Part shown: positions 44,488 through 55,583 of the stretch, piece after piece
Layout: every line of letters starts with the position of its first letter
Position numbering within the stretch: position 1 is the stretch's first letter
Assembly: GCF_009730915.1 (NCBI RefSeq)
Contig: NC_052476.1
Coordinates: forward strand, 1,364,001-1,428,000
DNA: 64,000 bases
Source: Dioscorea cayenensis subsp. rotundata
Lineage: Eukaryota > Streptophyta > Magnoliopsida > Dioscoreales > Dioscoreaceae
Direction of reading: 5' to 3'
Position numbers and translations under genes: made by a program
The notes under the pieces: model-generated
Databases searched by the model: none
Told to the model about the DNA's origin: nothing
Seen by the model: the letters and a program-made list of their open reading frames with translations, nothing else

Positions 44488-47400
44488 TCAGATTGAACCT
44501 TGGGCACTCTGCATCAGTTAAAACATTTGGTTAGGAGGATATTTTTGTTACATATAAATAAGTTATTGATACTCACTAAGGCCAGGCTTTTTGCAGCTCT
44601 TTCTGCAAGAAAGGAAGAAGGTTCGAAGAAATTTCCGTATTTCTTTGCCCAATTCTCCAGTTTTGTGTGGATGTAACCGGTCCCAAGAGAATCGGCCCAG
44701 AACATCGCACCACCTCTGTTGAAATTTAAAGCAGGAAAAGTGTTTCAGAGACAGAATTGATGATGAAATTGAAGAGAATTTACTCGAATAAACCTGAAAG
44801 ATGGGAAACCCTGGGCCATTATAGAGGCAATATCTAGGTGTGATGCTTTGGCAGCAATTCCTTCTTCTAGTATTCTGCATGCCTCATTGATTGCAGGAAA
44901 CAAGAGCATTTCCAGTATTTCTATCTCAGATAAATTCACTATCTGCAATTTTCAATCAGATAGTATATTTGTATTCAATACTATTTGTTCTCAGAATGAC
45001 TATACTTTACTGTAAGAAAAATACCTCAGGATCCAGTTGAGTGCCAGAAATGTTCCTTGATTTTTCAATGTAATTCTGTATTTCATGATCAGGATTAGCT
45101 TCCCCATTATCATCATAACTGTAAAAACCTTTGCCTGTAGCTTCACCTGCCAGGAATTGCACAAAAAGGATGATGAATAACTGAACTGAAATGCCGAAAA
45201 ACTAATTGAACTTAGTACCTGTTCTCTTATCCTCAAACATCAGAGGAATCAACATTGATTTGAAGCATCTTTTAGGGAAGCTTTGGAGGAATTGATCTCC
45301 AATGGCTATAGCATCACCAAATCCAATTGAATCCATTAATCTGAAAACAAAGAAGTCTGGTTAAATCCAAGAAAGAAAAACAGAACTAAATATTCATGAT
45401 CTCTGGTACCTGAAAGGACCCATTTGCATTCCAAATTTTGTAATGGCATTGTCTATCCTGTAGATATCCAAACCATGATCCACTAAAAAGAGTGCAGACT
45501 GTGTGCAAGGGAAGAGCATCCTTGAAACAGCAAAACCTGTGCAATTCCTAACAGTTACCGGTATTTTCTGAATCTTTGCCGCAACATTCATCAAATCCGC
45601 AATAATTTCCGGTGATGTTTTTGGAGTATGAACAATTTCCAATAGCGGCATGATTTGAGCAGGACTGTGAAAGAAAAATTAATATCAGATAGAGAAATAA
45701 TAAGAGTTAAAACTTCTGCAAATGATTTTACTGCAGTGAAATTATTACCTGAAGAAATGTGCACCGATAATGCGATCAGAACAGTTGATCTTTTCTCCGA
45801 TTAAGTTCAGATCTATCGCCGAAGTAGTAGTAGCAAGCACACAATTGGATGGACAGTACTTCTCCAGCTCAACAAATATTTGTTGCTTTAGTGAAACATC
45901 CTCAGAAACTGCCTGTCATGTGAAAAAATTAAGATATTTAGTAAACAAAGAAGATTGATGTGAGAGGTTTTTAAGGTTGAGAGGCTTAAACTTGCCTCAA
46001 TGACCATGTCAACATCTTTGAAGCTTTGATAATCCAAAACACCAGTGAGCAATGAGAAAGTCTTATCAAACTCCTCTGGATTCAATTTTCCTTCCACGAG
46101 CCGATTTCGAAGATTGACTAGTAAACATTGATGCAGAAATAAGATTTGGAACTAGTTGGGTTGAAAATTTGGGTGAAAAACAGAGAGATCTATGTACCTT
46201 GGACTCGGTCCAGTCCTTCTTGCAGGAAGTTGTCGTCGATTTCTTTAAGTATCACATGGAAATTACTCAGTATCAGTGCAGTCACAATTCCCGAACCCAT
46301 TCGACCTCCTCCAACAACAGCAATCTTATTTATTTCTCTCGGCGGCACCGATCCTGAGCAATTGATTCCGGGTATCTGACGGCGCATACATTAGCATAAT
46401 GTGAGTTACAAAATCATCTCAAAAGTCAATCAGGAACGCAAAGTCAATATTCATTAAGTACTAACAGGCAATATTTCTTGCCGTGCGAAGAAAACATGAA
46501 CCAGATTCTTGGACTCGTCAGAAAAAATCAGTTTCTGAAAAGTGTGTGCTTCCTGTCATGAACATTTGATGCGAACATTCAGTAAGTGCTAAATAGAACA
46601 TGGATAAGCAAAAGTACAGCTTGAGCTTGAGTTTCATATACCTTCCAAAGCCCTGCAAGAGGTCCGGAAACAATACCTTCTTCGATGACGTCAATGCAAT
46701 CCAATGGGAGTTGATTATAAGCAGATTGTTTCCGAGCCTGAGCTCTCGCAGAATCGAATATGTTCCTTGCCTCATCAAGGGGTCCCAATTTGTCAGATTG
46801 GTTTAGAGTCTTGATCCATGGCCTCCTAGATTCAGCAATATCTAAAGCCCAACGACAAGCAGTATCCAGAAGTTCATCTGGTAAAGCTATAGCATCAACA
46901 AGACCTAACCGATGAGCTTCGTTTCCTTTTATAATCTTCGACGTCTGTCAAAAATAAATAGCTGTACTGTAATTCAAGAATTTTACAAGAATCTCTTTAG
47001 AAATCTGAGAGTAAAACACAAGCACACCAGAATCATTTCAAGAGCTTTAGAAAGACCAATTAGGCGAGGAAGTCGTTGAGTTCCTGAAAAGATGAGAAAC
47101 AAGTAATTTTCACTGCTGATCTTTCTTCAAAGTGATGAAATTCACAATATATTGCTTAAGAACAAACCTCCGAACCCAGGAATTACTCCGACGGTGAGTT
47201 CAGGCAGGCCTATATCGGCGGTCGAAGTAGAAATTCGAGCATGACAGGCCTTTAAAAGAAGGAAAATTAAGGCATGACAAGCATGTGAAACAACTGAAAA
47301 GATTGAATGAAACTAAAAGACAGGATCATACCATTGAAATCTCAAGTCCACCACCAATAGCAAGACCATTTATAGCCGAAACCATCGGCTTAATCGAATC

Positions 47401-48140
47401 TAACAGCAAAATATAATCACAGAAATGCTTATCATAACATATAAAATCAATCAATCAATCAATTATGAAAAGTAATTAAGAATCAGAAATTTACCTTCCA
47501 AAATGCCAGTGATCAAATCTACCGCAAGATAACCAGTCTCTGGTTGTACAACTGCAAAGATTCAAGATTTACAAGCTGAAAAAACACCAAAAGAATAAAA
47601 AAAAGAAAAATGAAGAACAAAAATGCAGAAATAGATTGGCATCATACTCTTCCCCTCTTGAATCCCTCTTAGTCCACCAATATCAAACCCTCCTGAAAGC
47701 ATCCCAGCAGCACCTGATCACCCAACAAAAAAAAAAAAATGAAAATTAGACCCCAAAAATCATACAAAAACTCTAAAAACTTTCATCTGATTCTCACCTG
47801 CAAGTACAATTCCCTTCACATCATCTCTTTCAATGGCTTCCTTTCAAATTTTTCTCTAAGCTCTCCAGTACTGAATCAAAATCACAACTTTCTTTAATAA
47901 AAGTTATAAAAAACACAACTTTTCTACAAATTAACCAACTAAAAGTAATCCTAAACCAAAAAATCATCAAAATAACATGTAACCAAAAAACCAATCAATC
48001 AATCAATCAATCAAGCTTAATATCACCGGAATGAGGAGGGTATTACTCTGGAAGGAAATGGAGTTGATAGGAGGGTGCACGATGGTGATGACGGCGACTC
48101 CATCGGCGCCAACCTCCAACTCCGTCCACCCATTCTCCAT
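44488..48140 (-). CDS. Multifunctional beta-oxidation protein, MFP2/AIM1-like (18 exons, one frame break)
   Basis: Enoyl-CoA hydratase plus 3-hydroxyacyl-CoA dehydrogenase of peroxisomal fatty-acid beta-oxidation. Exons on the minus strand: 48140-48047, 47870-47798, 47714-47649, 47551-47495, 47399-47332, 47249-47168, 47083-47028, 46944-46642, 46552-46466, 46375-46198, 46117-45996, 45912-45749, 45664-45410, 45340-45219, 45146-45025, 44942-44794, 44715-44577, 44508-44488. Hydratase motifs GLAIGGGLE and GLPELTVGVIPGFGGTQ keep both catalytic Glu. The NAD site VVGGGRMGSGI is intact, but the usual SNTST reads TTTSA and GFAVNR reads GFAVSR. The tail ends AQGSI, with no SRL-type signal. Exons sum to 2158 bp, one over a multiple of three; alignment places the extra base in exon 2 (GG at 47840-47841). 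Corrected length is about 718 residues. Intron 11 uses GCAAGT as donor. Confidence 0.9.
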
Positions 48141-48347
48141 TCTCTTCTTCTTCTTCTTCTTCTTCTTCTTCGGGACATCAAGATCACTGGCTTAAATAAG
48201 TCTCCCGCGCACTATCGTTCCCATTTCTCGATTCCCGTTTCACATCTTGAACGCGTTTCCGAAACGGGTTTAACTAATTATTATTTATTTTAATTGGAAA
48301 AGGTTTGTCATAGAAATGTTTTTTTTTTGAATTTTTTTATATTAATA
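48141..48347. promoter_or_regulatory. MFP upstream region
   Basis: A CTT microsatellite (48143-48170) lies immediately upstream of the start, reading as a GAA-rich leader on the minus strand. No clear TATA box was found. Confidence 0.4.
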
Positions 48348-48587
48348 TAAGACTGAAACGTTTCCGACGAGTTTTAGGGTCAAAACTCAAGGTCAAGAGT
48401 GAAGTACTTTTATAGCCTTCAAAAGTCACTGAAGTCCTTAATTTTTTAATATCCACATCCCTCAATTTGAGATTTTTTAAACAAAATATATTAACCTTGG
48501 TATTTAAAAAAAAAAATATCCAAAAAATTCTGTTTATATAATTTTTTTTTTAAAGTGAAACTCAAACTTTGTTAGAAAATCAAATCC

Positions 48588-48978
48588 AATGCGAATACTT
48601 ATTTAGTTGGGTGATTAAAACACCTGACAATGTCTAAGTAGGCACTGATTTGTAATGTTACACTCATTGTATTATTTATAATATTGTTCATATATTGTTT
48701 TCAAGCCAAGTATCATTTATAGTATTGTTCAAATGGGTTCCAGTGGATCTATTATGGAAGAAGTCCTATATTTTTTTCTCTAAAGTTGCATAGCAAACTT
48801 AGTATGGTTTTTATAAATTTTTTAAACATCTGCATTGCAAACTTTCATTCTCTCTTATGGTATCTAGCCAACTTAATAAATTTTTTGAAAGTTGATAAGT
48901 TATTTTAACTGGTGCATTTTTGTACTTGTCTGTTTTACAACAAACCTTTCACCAATTTAAAAAAAAAATTAAAAAAAA
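48588..48978 (+). mobile_element. Retroposon insertion with poly(A) tail, family unclear
   Basis: This 391-bp segment ends in A-rich DNA (TTAAAAAAAAAATTAAAAAAA) and is bracketed by a perfect 12-bp duplication AAAATCAAATCC (48576-48587 and 48979-48990). The paired copy B keeps the uninterrupted site at about 50024-50035. A/T tail plus a long target duplication points to LINE-driven insertion; it could be a SINE or a truncated LINE. No tRNA-like A/B boxes were clear. Confidence 0.8.
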
Positions 48979-49588
48979 AAAATCAAATCCCATTGTGGGA
49001 GAAGAGAAAGGGTATAAAATAATGTGTGATTGTTGTAAACGTGTAGAGAAGTGATTGTTTATAAAGTTAATGAATTAAAATATTAAATCTTGGCACCCAA
49101 AATCACATGCACTTTAAAAAATGCTCAGCAACCCAGAAATTTTTTTATTTTTTAATTTTGTGAAAAACGTGGACAAGCGCTACCAAACCTTTCAACGGGA
49201 AGGGTTCGGGTGGGCTAAGGTTAGTAAATAACCACATTCAAGCTTACCTGCGTGTGGCCCCCACCAGAGAAATTTTTTTCTCTAAATAATAGATTAATTA
49301 TTAATAAATAAAATATTTAATTTTTATTAATATTTAATACAATAAAAATCATTAAGGTATGTATATAAGTATAAAATTAATTAATAAAATATATTATATA
49401 TTTTCAGTTTGGTCGATCCGAGTTTGTGTTTAAAACGAAATAACTAAAATGTTAATAGTTTGGGGGGAGTAGTTTGGCTTTTAGACAGATCTAATTACAA
49501 TTCTCAATTACTGTTGTGAAATAGAATTGAACCCTCAACTCTTTATTATCTAGAAAAAAAAATAAGTTATCACTTTGTCATTTGTTAA

Positions 49589-49589
<1 letters not shown>

Positions 49590-49629
<40 letters not shown>
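49590..49629. repeat. (AAT)n microsatellite
   Basis: About 13 perfect units between the duplicated segments. Confidence 0.95.
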
Positions 49630-49631
<2 letters not shown>

Positions 49632-50360
49632 CTTTAATCAAGCTTTGCCTATATGCATGCTCTGCACCCAAGAAAACTCATTGATATGAGATTCAATATT
49701 AGAGGTTCTTTTTTTTTTATTTGAATTTTTTGTTTTAAAATATAACACTAAAATGTTTCCGAAGACCAAGAGATAAGAGTTTAGAGTCTTTTATCAAAAT
49801 GAATAAATAAATAAGAGTTTAGAGTCAAAACTCAAGGTCAAAGGTCAAGAGTGTGGTACCCGGGAAAAGTCACTGAAAATCCCTTATTTTTTTAATATCC
49901 AAAAAAATCCCTCAACATTTGAGTTTTTTTAACAAAATACATCAACGTCAGTATATTAGGTAAAAAATATATCCAAATAATCTGTTTATACAATTTTTTA
50001 AAGCCAAACTCAAACTTTTTTAGAAAATCAAATCCCATTTTAGGAGAAGAGAAGGGTATATAATAATGTGTGATTTGCTGTAAAAATGTAGAGAAGTGAT
50101 TGTTTATATATGAATAAAAATATTAAATCTTGGTACCCAAAATCACATGCACTTTTTCTAAAAAAAAGAAAGATGTTCAGCACCCAAGAATTTTTTGTTT
50201 TTTTTAATATAAATTGGGACAACGCTTCAGTGCTTCACCAAACCTGTTCACGGGTCGGGCCGGGTTCGGGCCTTGCTAAAGTTGATAAATAACTAGATTC
50301 AATCTTTCTTTAAGCTGGCCCACACAAGCCTCATGAAATAAATTTTTCTCTCAAATAATC

Positions 50361-51868
50361 ATACTCTAATGCCATATAGTAGCTGGAAAATTTGTGTCAG
50401 CTTTTCTGTAACACATTAGATATTCTACTTGGACCGTACACGTCACTAATATTGAAGATTTTTTTAATCTGTCACATCAGCTATTTGATTCTCAAATCAA
50501 TTGTTTGTCTAGTGAAATAAAATTGTAAATGATTGATCAATTTGATACAAATTAAAGTTTAATAACTAAAATAAAATTAAACCATAGTTAAGTAATTTAT
50601 GAAAAACTAACATTCTCTTTAGATATGGCTTGAATCCTACATAGTGACTGTCACAACTAATAATTGATTTAAGTTTTTTATGACAAATAAATATCTCTCA
50701 CTTGGTTGGGTGGCACAAGATATGAAGCACGGAAGTTTTCAAATATCAAAGTCAAAAAAGTTGAAGTTTATGACATATAAATATAAGAGATCATGAATTA
50801 AGATCCAAACAAATTTTATAACACAAATTTAAAATTTAGAGAAGACCAATGTCAATAAAATAAATAAATTTTTTTGTGAGAAAGTGCGGAGAAATCAAAG
50901 TATCATAGTCCTTTTTTTTAAATGAAGTTGGAAAGATTTAAATTATGTGAAGAGAAAAAAGTTAAGAAAAATAGTATTTCTAGTCTTAATACATGTAGTC
51001 AAGTCTATGCATTTTTGTACCTCATGAAATTAATATAATTAACTTCATTTTATCTATTTGTCACTCCTTGACATTTATTTTTAATTCGAAATTGTAAGGA
51101 TATAGTCTAGGATAATTAACCTTTAATGAAAGTAATAAACCTACAATTATTTGAATGTTTAAATAATTAAAAATTAATTTGTGACAAGTTATTTTTGGCT
51201 GATGAACCCTAACAAAATCAATAAAAATGAGAAAAAAATAAAAATAAAAAGGAGAGACTCACAGGGTATTTCAGAAACTTGAGGGACTATTTGGATGTTA
51301 ATGAAATTTTTAGGGACTAGAAAACTAACTCAACTCAAAAATTAATAAGAAATTTAGTAATAGCTAAGAAAATCTTAGCCTTTTTCATTTCACAAACTCT
51401 AATGTTAATGAACGAAATGTATTAATAAATCATTAAATCTAATAAATTAAAACCGTTTTCCACCGCAATCGTGCATAGTATGAAACATTGAATTTTTCTA
51501 AAGTACCAACTTATGAGTTATGACCAAGTTATGTGATTAACATAAATCATGGTCAAACTGTCAAATGTCAAAATCAGATGCATGATTTTGTCAAAATAAT
51601 TTTGAGTAAATTTTGTCCTGCTCCATTGAATATAAACTGATTGACTCTGCATCAATGATGGCCGTATTTAACAAATTTTTTTTTTTCAAAAGATATACTC
51701 ACACGCCACACATACATAAAAGAATTTCTTATATGTGTAATTATGGGTTTTCCAAAGGGTATATATGCGAAAACACTTTAATATAAAAGACAATATTCTA
51801 ATCAAATTATATTGATTCTATTTTTATTGTTTCCATGGTTATCCATTTTAGACTAATTAGTTAACAAT
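50361..51868. other. AT-rich intergenic DNA
   Basis: No gene, inverted repeat or element boundary could be supported. Confidence 0.5.
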
Positions 51869-52508
51869 CAGTGGCGGACCCAGGAATTTAGTTCAGCTCA
51901 GGCTTAAATAAAAGTCAATATTATCATATTCATCACCTTTTAATTTTTTCCCAAGATTTTTAAACCTCAACCACGACCTCTCCTCGATCCCAACCACGAC
52001 TAGTGAAAGCAAAACCGAACTCATCTAGAAAGGGGTTGAAAGTCAACTACTATAATTATGAGGGATGTTTTTGAACAATTTTTTTCAAACTTTTATTAAA
52101 ACTTAAAAAAATTTAGTAATTTTTTTAAATAAGAAAAAAATTTTCAATGCCACATTATTAATTTAATTTTTTTCTTGATTATTAAAAAAATCATAAAGTT
52201 TAGATCATTATTTTTTTGTTATATAATTTTTTTAAAATTTTTCACAATTTTTTTGAAAAAACATTGTTTTTTTAATTACTAAAATTATTAAAAACTTACA
52301 ATTGCAAACTCTAGGATTTGAACCATGGTGGGCTCTTATCATCCAACTCCCACAAACCACTCAAGCACATACCCATTACATATTAATTAAACACAAACAA
52401 AATATTATTAAACATTAATATTCATATAAAAAAATATTATTGGACACGGTTTTTCTAAAGTTTTCCGGCCGGCCAGCCCGGGCTAGCCCCCATGTGGGTC
52501 CGCCCCTG
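51869..52508. mobile_element. Non-autonomous hAT-type element, 640 bp
   Basis: Ends are CAGTGGCGGACCCAGGAAT and, on the right, CATGTGGGTCCGCCCCTG, an imperfect inverted pair typical of plant hAT elements. The flanking 8-bp duplication is TTAACAAT (51861-51868) and TTACCAAT (52509-52516), one mismatch. The core is T/A-rich with no transposase. Confidence 0.88.
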
Positions 52509-52516
52509 TTACCAAT

Positions 52517-52813
52517 GATCTCTTTGTCTATTTATCCTGAATTTTTTGTATATATCTTTATAAAGAAGATTAGTTCTATCTCACCTCACACAATATGAAG
52601 GCATGAGCGTTTGGAGGTAGTCACTTAGATCTATGTCTGTACTTTAACATAATTTGTTCATTTAAAAAAAAAATAAACTGGTATATATCTAAGTATCAAA
52701 TCCAAGTTGTTTTGAAGTAAAAAGTTGAACTTTAAGATAAATTAATTATAATAAAATTTTCTATGTACTTAAAACATTAATTATATATTTCTATTAATGA
52801 GGCTAAGTAGAAA

Positions 52814-52856
<43 letters not shown>

Positions 52857-53019
52857 TATTAAAACAGAAATGATTTTGGCTCTTAAGCTAGGAGGGTGTT
52901 TGAAAATATAATATAGTTAAGATGTGAATTATATAATTACAGTAATATAATATATATTTTTCAATAATAATAAAATAAATAACTTGACAATACACTATAT
53001 ATAAATTGATAAAAATAAG
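52517..53019. other. Intergenic DNA with a TA microsatellite
   Basis: A (TA)n tract runs from about 52811 to 52851. Nothing else is supported. Confidence 0.55.
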
Positions 53020-53620
53020 CTAATACAACAACAATAACAAGAAGCTATATTAGTCCCAGCTACTTGAGTTTAGTTACATGAATTTTTCTCAATTCCATGT
53101 TGATCTAATAAGAGCCAAAAAAAAATTAGATAAACCAAAATTAGACATATCATTTCATAGAGTTATTGATATATATACTTCCATCTTTCTTATGGAGGCA
53201 TCTATTAATCGCCTAAGAACATGCCCATGTCATTTTATACAGTTATCAATTGACTTGTTAGTGATGTTGCAATAGGTGTCACTCCCATGTTTATTTTAGA
53301 TAAACTCATTCCTTAACTGGTTCTTCCTAGTAACTTTGATATCCATCTAATCAACATTCTTATTTCAACCACACTTACTTTTTATGTTGCTTTCTTAACC
53401 ACCAAACAATTTGACTCGTACATTATAGTATTCTATAATCACATAGAACTTCAAAAACTTCCTTTTTATGTTATCCAACTTGCCTAAATCCTATTCGTGA
53501 CATCTTATATAAGTTTTAGTTGTCTTAACCAAAATTTCTGCTTCTAATCTCAATATCATTCATCCTAACTCCCTCCCTTATTTTTATTCATCTTGTAATT
53601 GGAATTGCTTTTCAAATATT
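53020..53620 (-). mobile_element. RTE-type LINE fragment, 3' end of ORF2
   Basis: On the minus strand the sequence runs colinear with the end of plant RTE LINE ORF2 and its tail. Recognisable phrases are GGGCATGTTCTTAGGCGA, AATGATATGTCTAATTT, GAATTGAGAAAAATTCATGT, AGCTGGGACTAATA and a terminal TTGTTATTGTTG. Many stops show it is a decayed, 5'-truncated copy. It is the second RTE remnant in the window after the one in the glutamine synthetase intron, in the opposite orientation. The 5' limit is approximate. Confidence 0.78.
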
Positions 53621-53702
53621 CTGTCATAAATCTTATCACTCCAAATAAATAAATAAATTAATAAATAATCCTCCTCCTCATATATCCTTCTCTTCTCCAC
53701 AC

Positions 53703-53709
53703 TATAAAC
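53703..53709 (+). promoter_or_regulatory. TATA box of PDLP gene
   Basis: TATAAAC lies 51 bp before the start codon. Confidence 0.55.
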
Positions 53710-53753
53710 ACACTCCACTACTCTCCACCCTTCTCATACAACCACCTTCCAAA

Positions 53754-54862
53754 ATGACCACCACCTCCTCCTCCTCCTCCTCCTCCTCTCACCACCATTA
53801 CAACCTTCTTCTCTTCTTCTTCTTCATCATCTCCACCACCACAACCACCACCACTACTTCACCAACAACCTTCATCTACGCCGGCTGCTCCCAATCCAAA
53901 TACTCTCCAAACTCTCCATATGAACAAAACCTCAACTCCCTCCTCTCCACTCTCTCACTCTCCTCCACCCTCACTCTCTTCTCCAACTCCTCCTCCACCA
54001 CCTTCTCCTCCTCTTCTCCGGCTTTCGCTCTTTTCCAATGTCTCCCTTCTCTCCCTCTCCCTTCATGCTCATCCTGCATCCACACCTCTCTTTCCAAACT
54101 CTCCTCTCTCTGCTCCTCCGCCACCTCCGCCACCATCCTCCTCCACTCCTGCCTTCTCCGCTACTCCAACTCCTCCTTCTTCGGCCACTCCGACACTACT
54201 CTCCTCCTCAAAACCTGCGGCTCTTCTCTCCCTTCCCCTCCTTTCTCTTTCGACATCACCACCATGCTTGATACTACTCTTTCTCAACTCCAAACTTCCT
54301 CTTCTTCTTCTTCTTATAATGTTGCAGGAGCTGGTTATTTTCAGGCAGAGTCACAGTGTGATGGAGATTTATCTCCAAAGTCTTGTGCTGAGTGTGTCAA
54401 CCTCGCCGTCCGGCAGCTGAGGAATGCCTGCGGTGGTGCTGTCGCCGGAGATGTTTATCTTGGGAGGTGCTTTGCTAGGTTTTGGTCCATTAATGATTTT
54501 TACTCTCATAAACCCTCATCATCATCATCCTCATCATCCTCATCCTCTGGTAATTAATTAATAATTAGTGATTCTAATCTTCTTCTTAATTATATATGTT
54601 TATGGTTATAAATATTAATGACTATTATTGTTGTTATTGGTTTTGATTAGTCTTGTTAGTTCATGCATGTATTTGTAGTTGTAAGTTTTTTGGTTTATGG
54701 TTTCTTTTGGCTCTCATTATTCATTTTGGTTTTTTATGTGTTGTTTATTTTTAGTCTTTGAATTGTTGGAATAAATATTTTTATTTTAAAGTGTAAGTAT
54801 TCATATATGGTAATATAGTGTTAATTTAGGTAAAACTTAGAAATAATTATGAAGTTCGATCT

Positions 54863-54917
<55 letters not shown>

Positions 54918-55583
54918 TCTTTAAACTAACGGCTTATTAATTGTTAATTTAACCACAATTAATTCATTTTTCTGTATGTTGCTTTAATTCCAAATTCTTA
55001 TTGATTTTATATTTTGAAATAATGAGAAAAATAAAGGAGCAATTCAGCCTTTACATTTTTTTTAATAACAAAAGTTCATGATTTGATTTTTTAATTGCAA
55101 AATTTTTTTATTTTTATTTTTTTGAAAGTAACTTTTTCTTGACACTTTTATCTTAATGCACGTAAACGTTTAATTATTTATAATATATATTTTTAACAAA
55201 AAAAGTCCATTATTTGATTTTTTTTCTTTATTGTAAAGTTTTTTTTTATTATTTTATGAAAGCAACTTTTTCTTGACACTCTTTTAAAAAAACATATAGA
55301 TTTAATTATTTTATTTTTATTTTTTTAATTATTATTTCTCTGCAGGAAATGAAGGCGAAAAAACATTTGCTATCCTCATTGGACTTATGGCTGGAATTGC
55401 TCTACTTATTGTCTTCCTTACCTTCATTAGAAGGGCTGCTACTGATGGTATGTGTATATATATATATATATATTTATTTATTTATTTATTATTCATTCTT
55501 AATCTTATATATATATATATATATATTCTTAATTTAGTATTTAAGTATTAATTAAGTCTGATTAATATTTTTCAGGTAAATAA
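53754..55583 (+). CDS. Plasmodesmata-located protein (two Gnk2/DUF26 domains, 3 exons)
   Basis: Type I membrane protein of plasmodesmata, a family that regulates cell-to-cell movement and callose. Exons: 53754-54549, 55346-55447 and 55576-55583 (only GT AAA TAA), all GT-AG, 301 residues. In order: a Ser/His-rich start and hydrophobic signal segment; a first Gnk2 domain with C-x8-C-x2-C (CLPSLPLPSCSSC); a second (CDGDLSPKSCAEC) followed by GDVYLGRCFARF; a Ser-rich linker; a transmembrane helix in exon 2 (FAILIGLMAGIALLIVFLTF); and a short basic tail RRAATDGK. There is no kinase domain, which separates it from cysteine-rich receptor kinases. CT-rich coding bias in exon 1 makes open frames on both strands. 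Intact. Confidence 0.92.
54863..54919. repeat. Compound (CT)n(TA)n microsatellite in PDLP intron 1
   Basis: About 17 CT units followed directly by about 10 TA units. Confidence 0.95.

Larger units (their letters stand above)
48348..50360. repeat. Duplicated intergenic segment (two copies ~1.4 kb apart)
   Basis: Copy A (about 48348-49290) and copy B (about 49740-50360) share long colinear stretches: GTCAAAACTCAAGGTCAA, AAAAGTCACTGAA, AGAAAATCAAATCC, ATAATGTGTGATT, GTAGAGAAGTGATTGTTTAT, AAAATCACATGCACTTT and a GGGTTCGGG region. Copy A is longer because it holds a 391-bp insertion (48588-48978). Between the copies lies AT-rich DNA with an AAT microsatellite (49590-49629). No frame is conserved. 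Confidence 0.82.

Noticed and set aside
53876-54420. Several long frames on both strands over PDLP exon 1
   Set aside because: CT-rich coding bias removes stops in other frames; only the frame with Gnk2 cysteines, splice sites and transmembrane exon is real.
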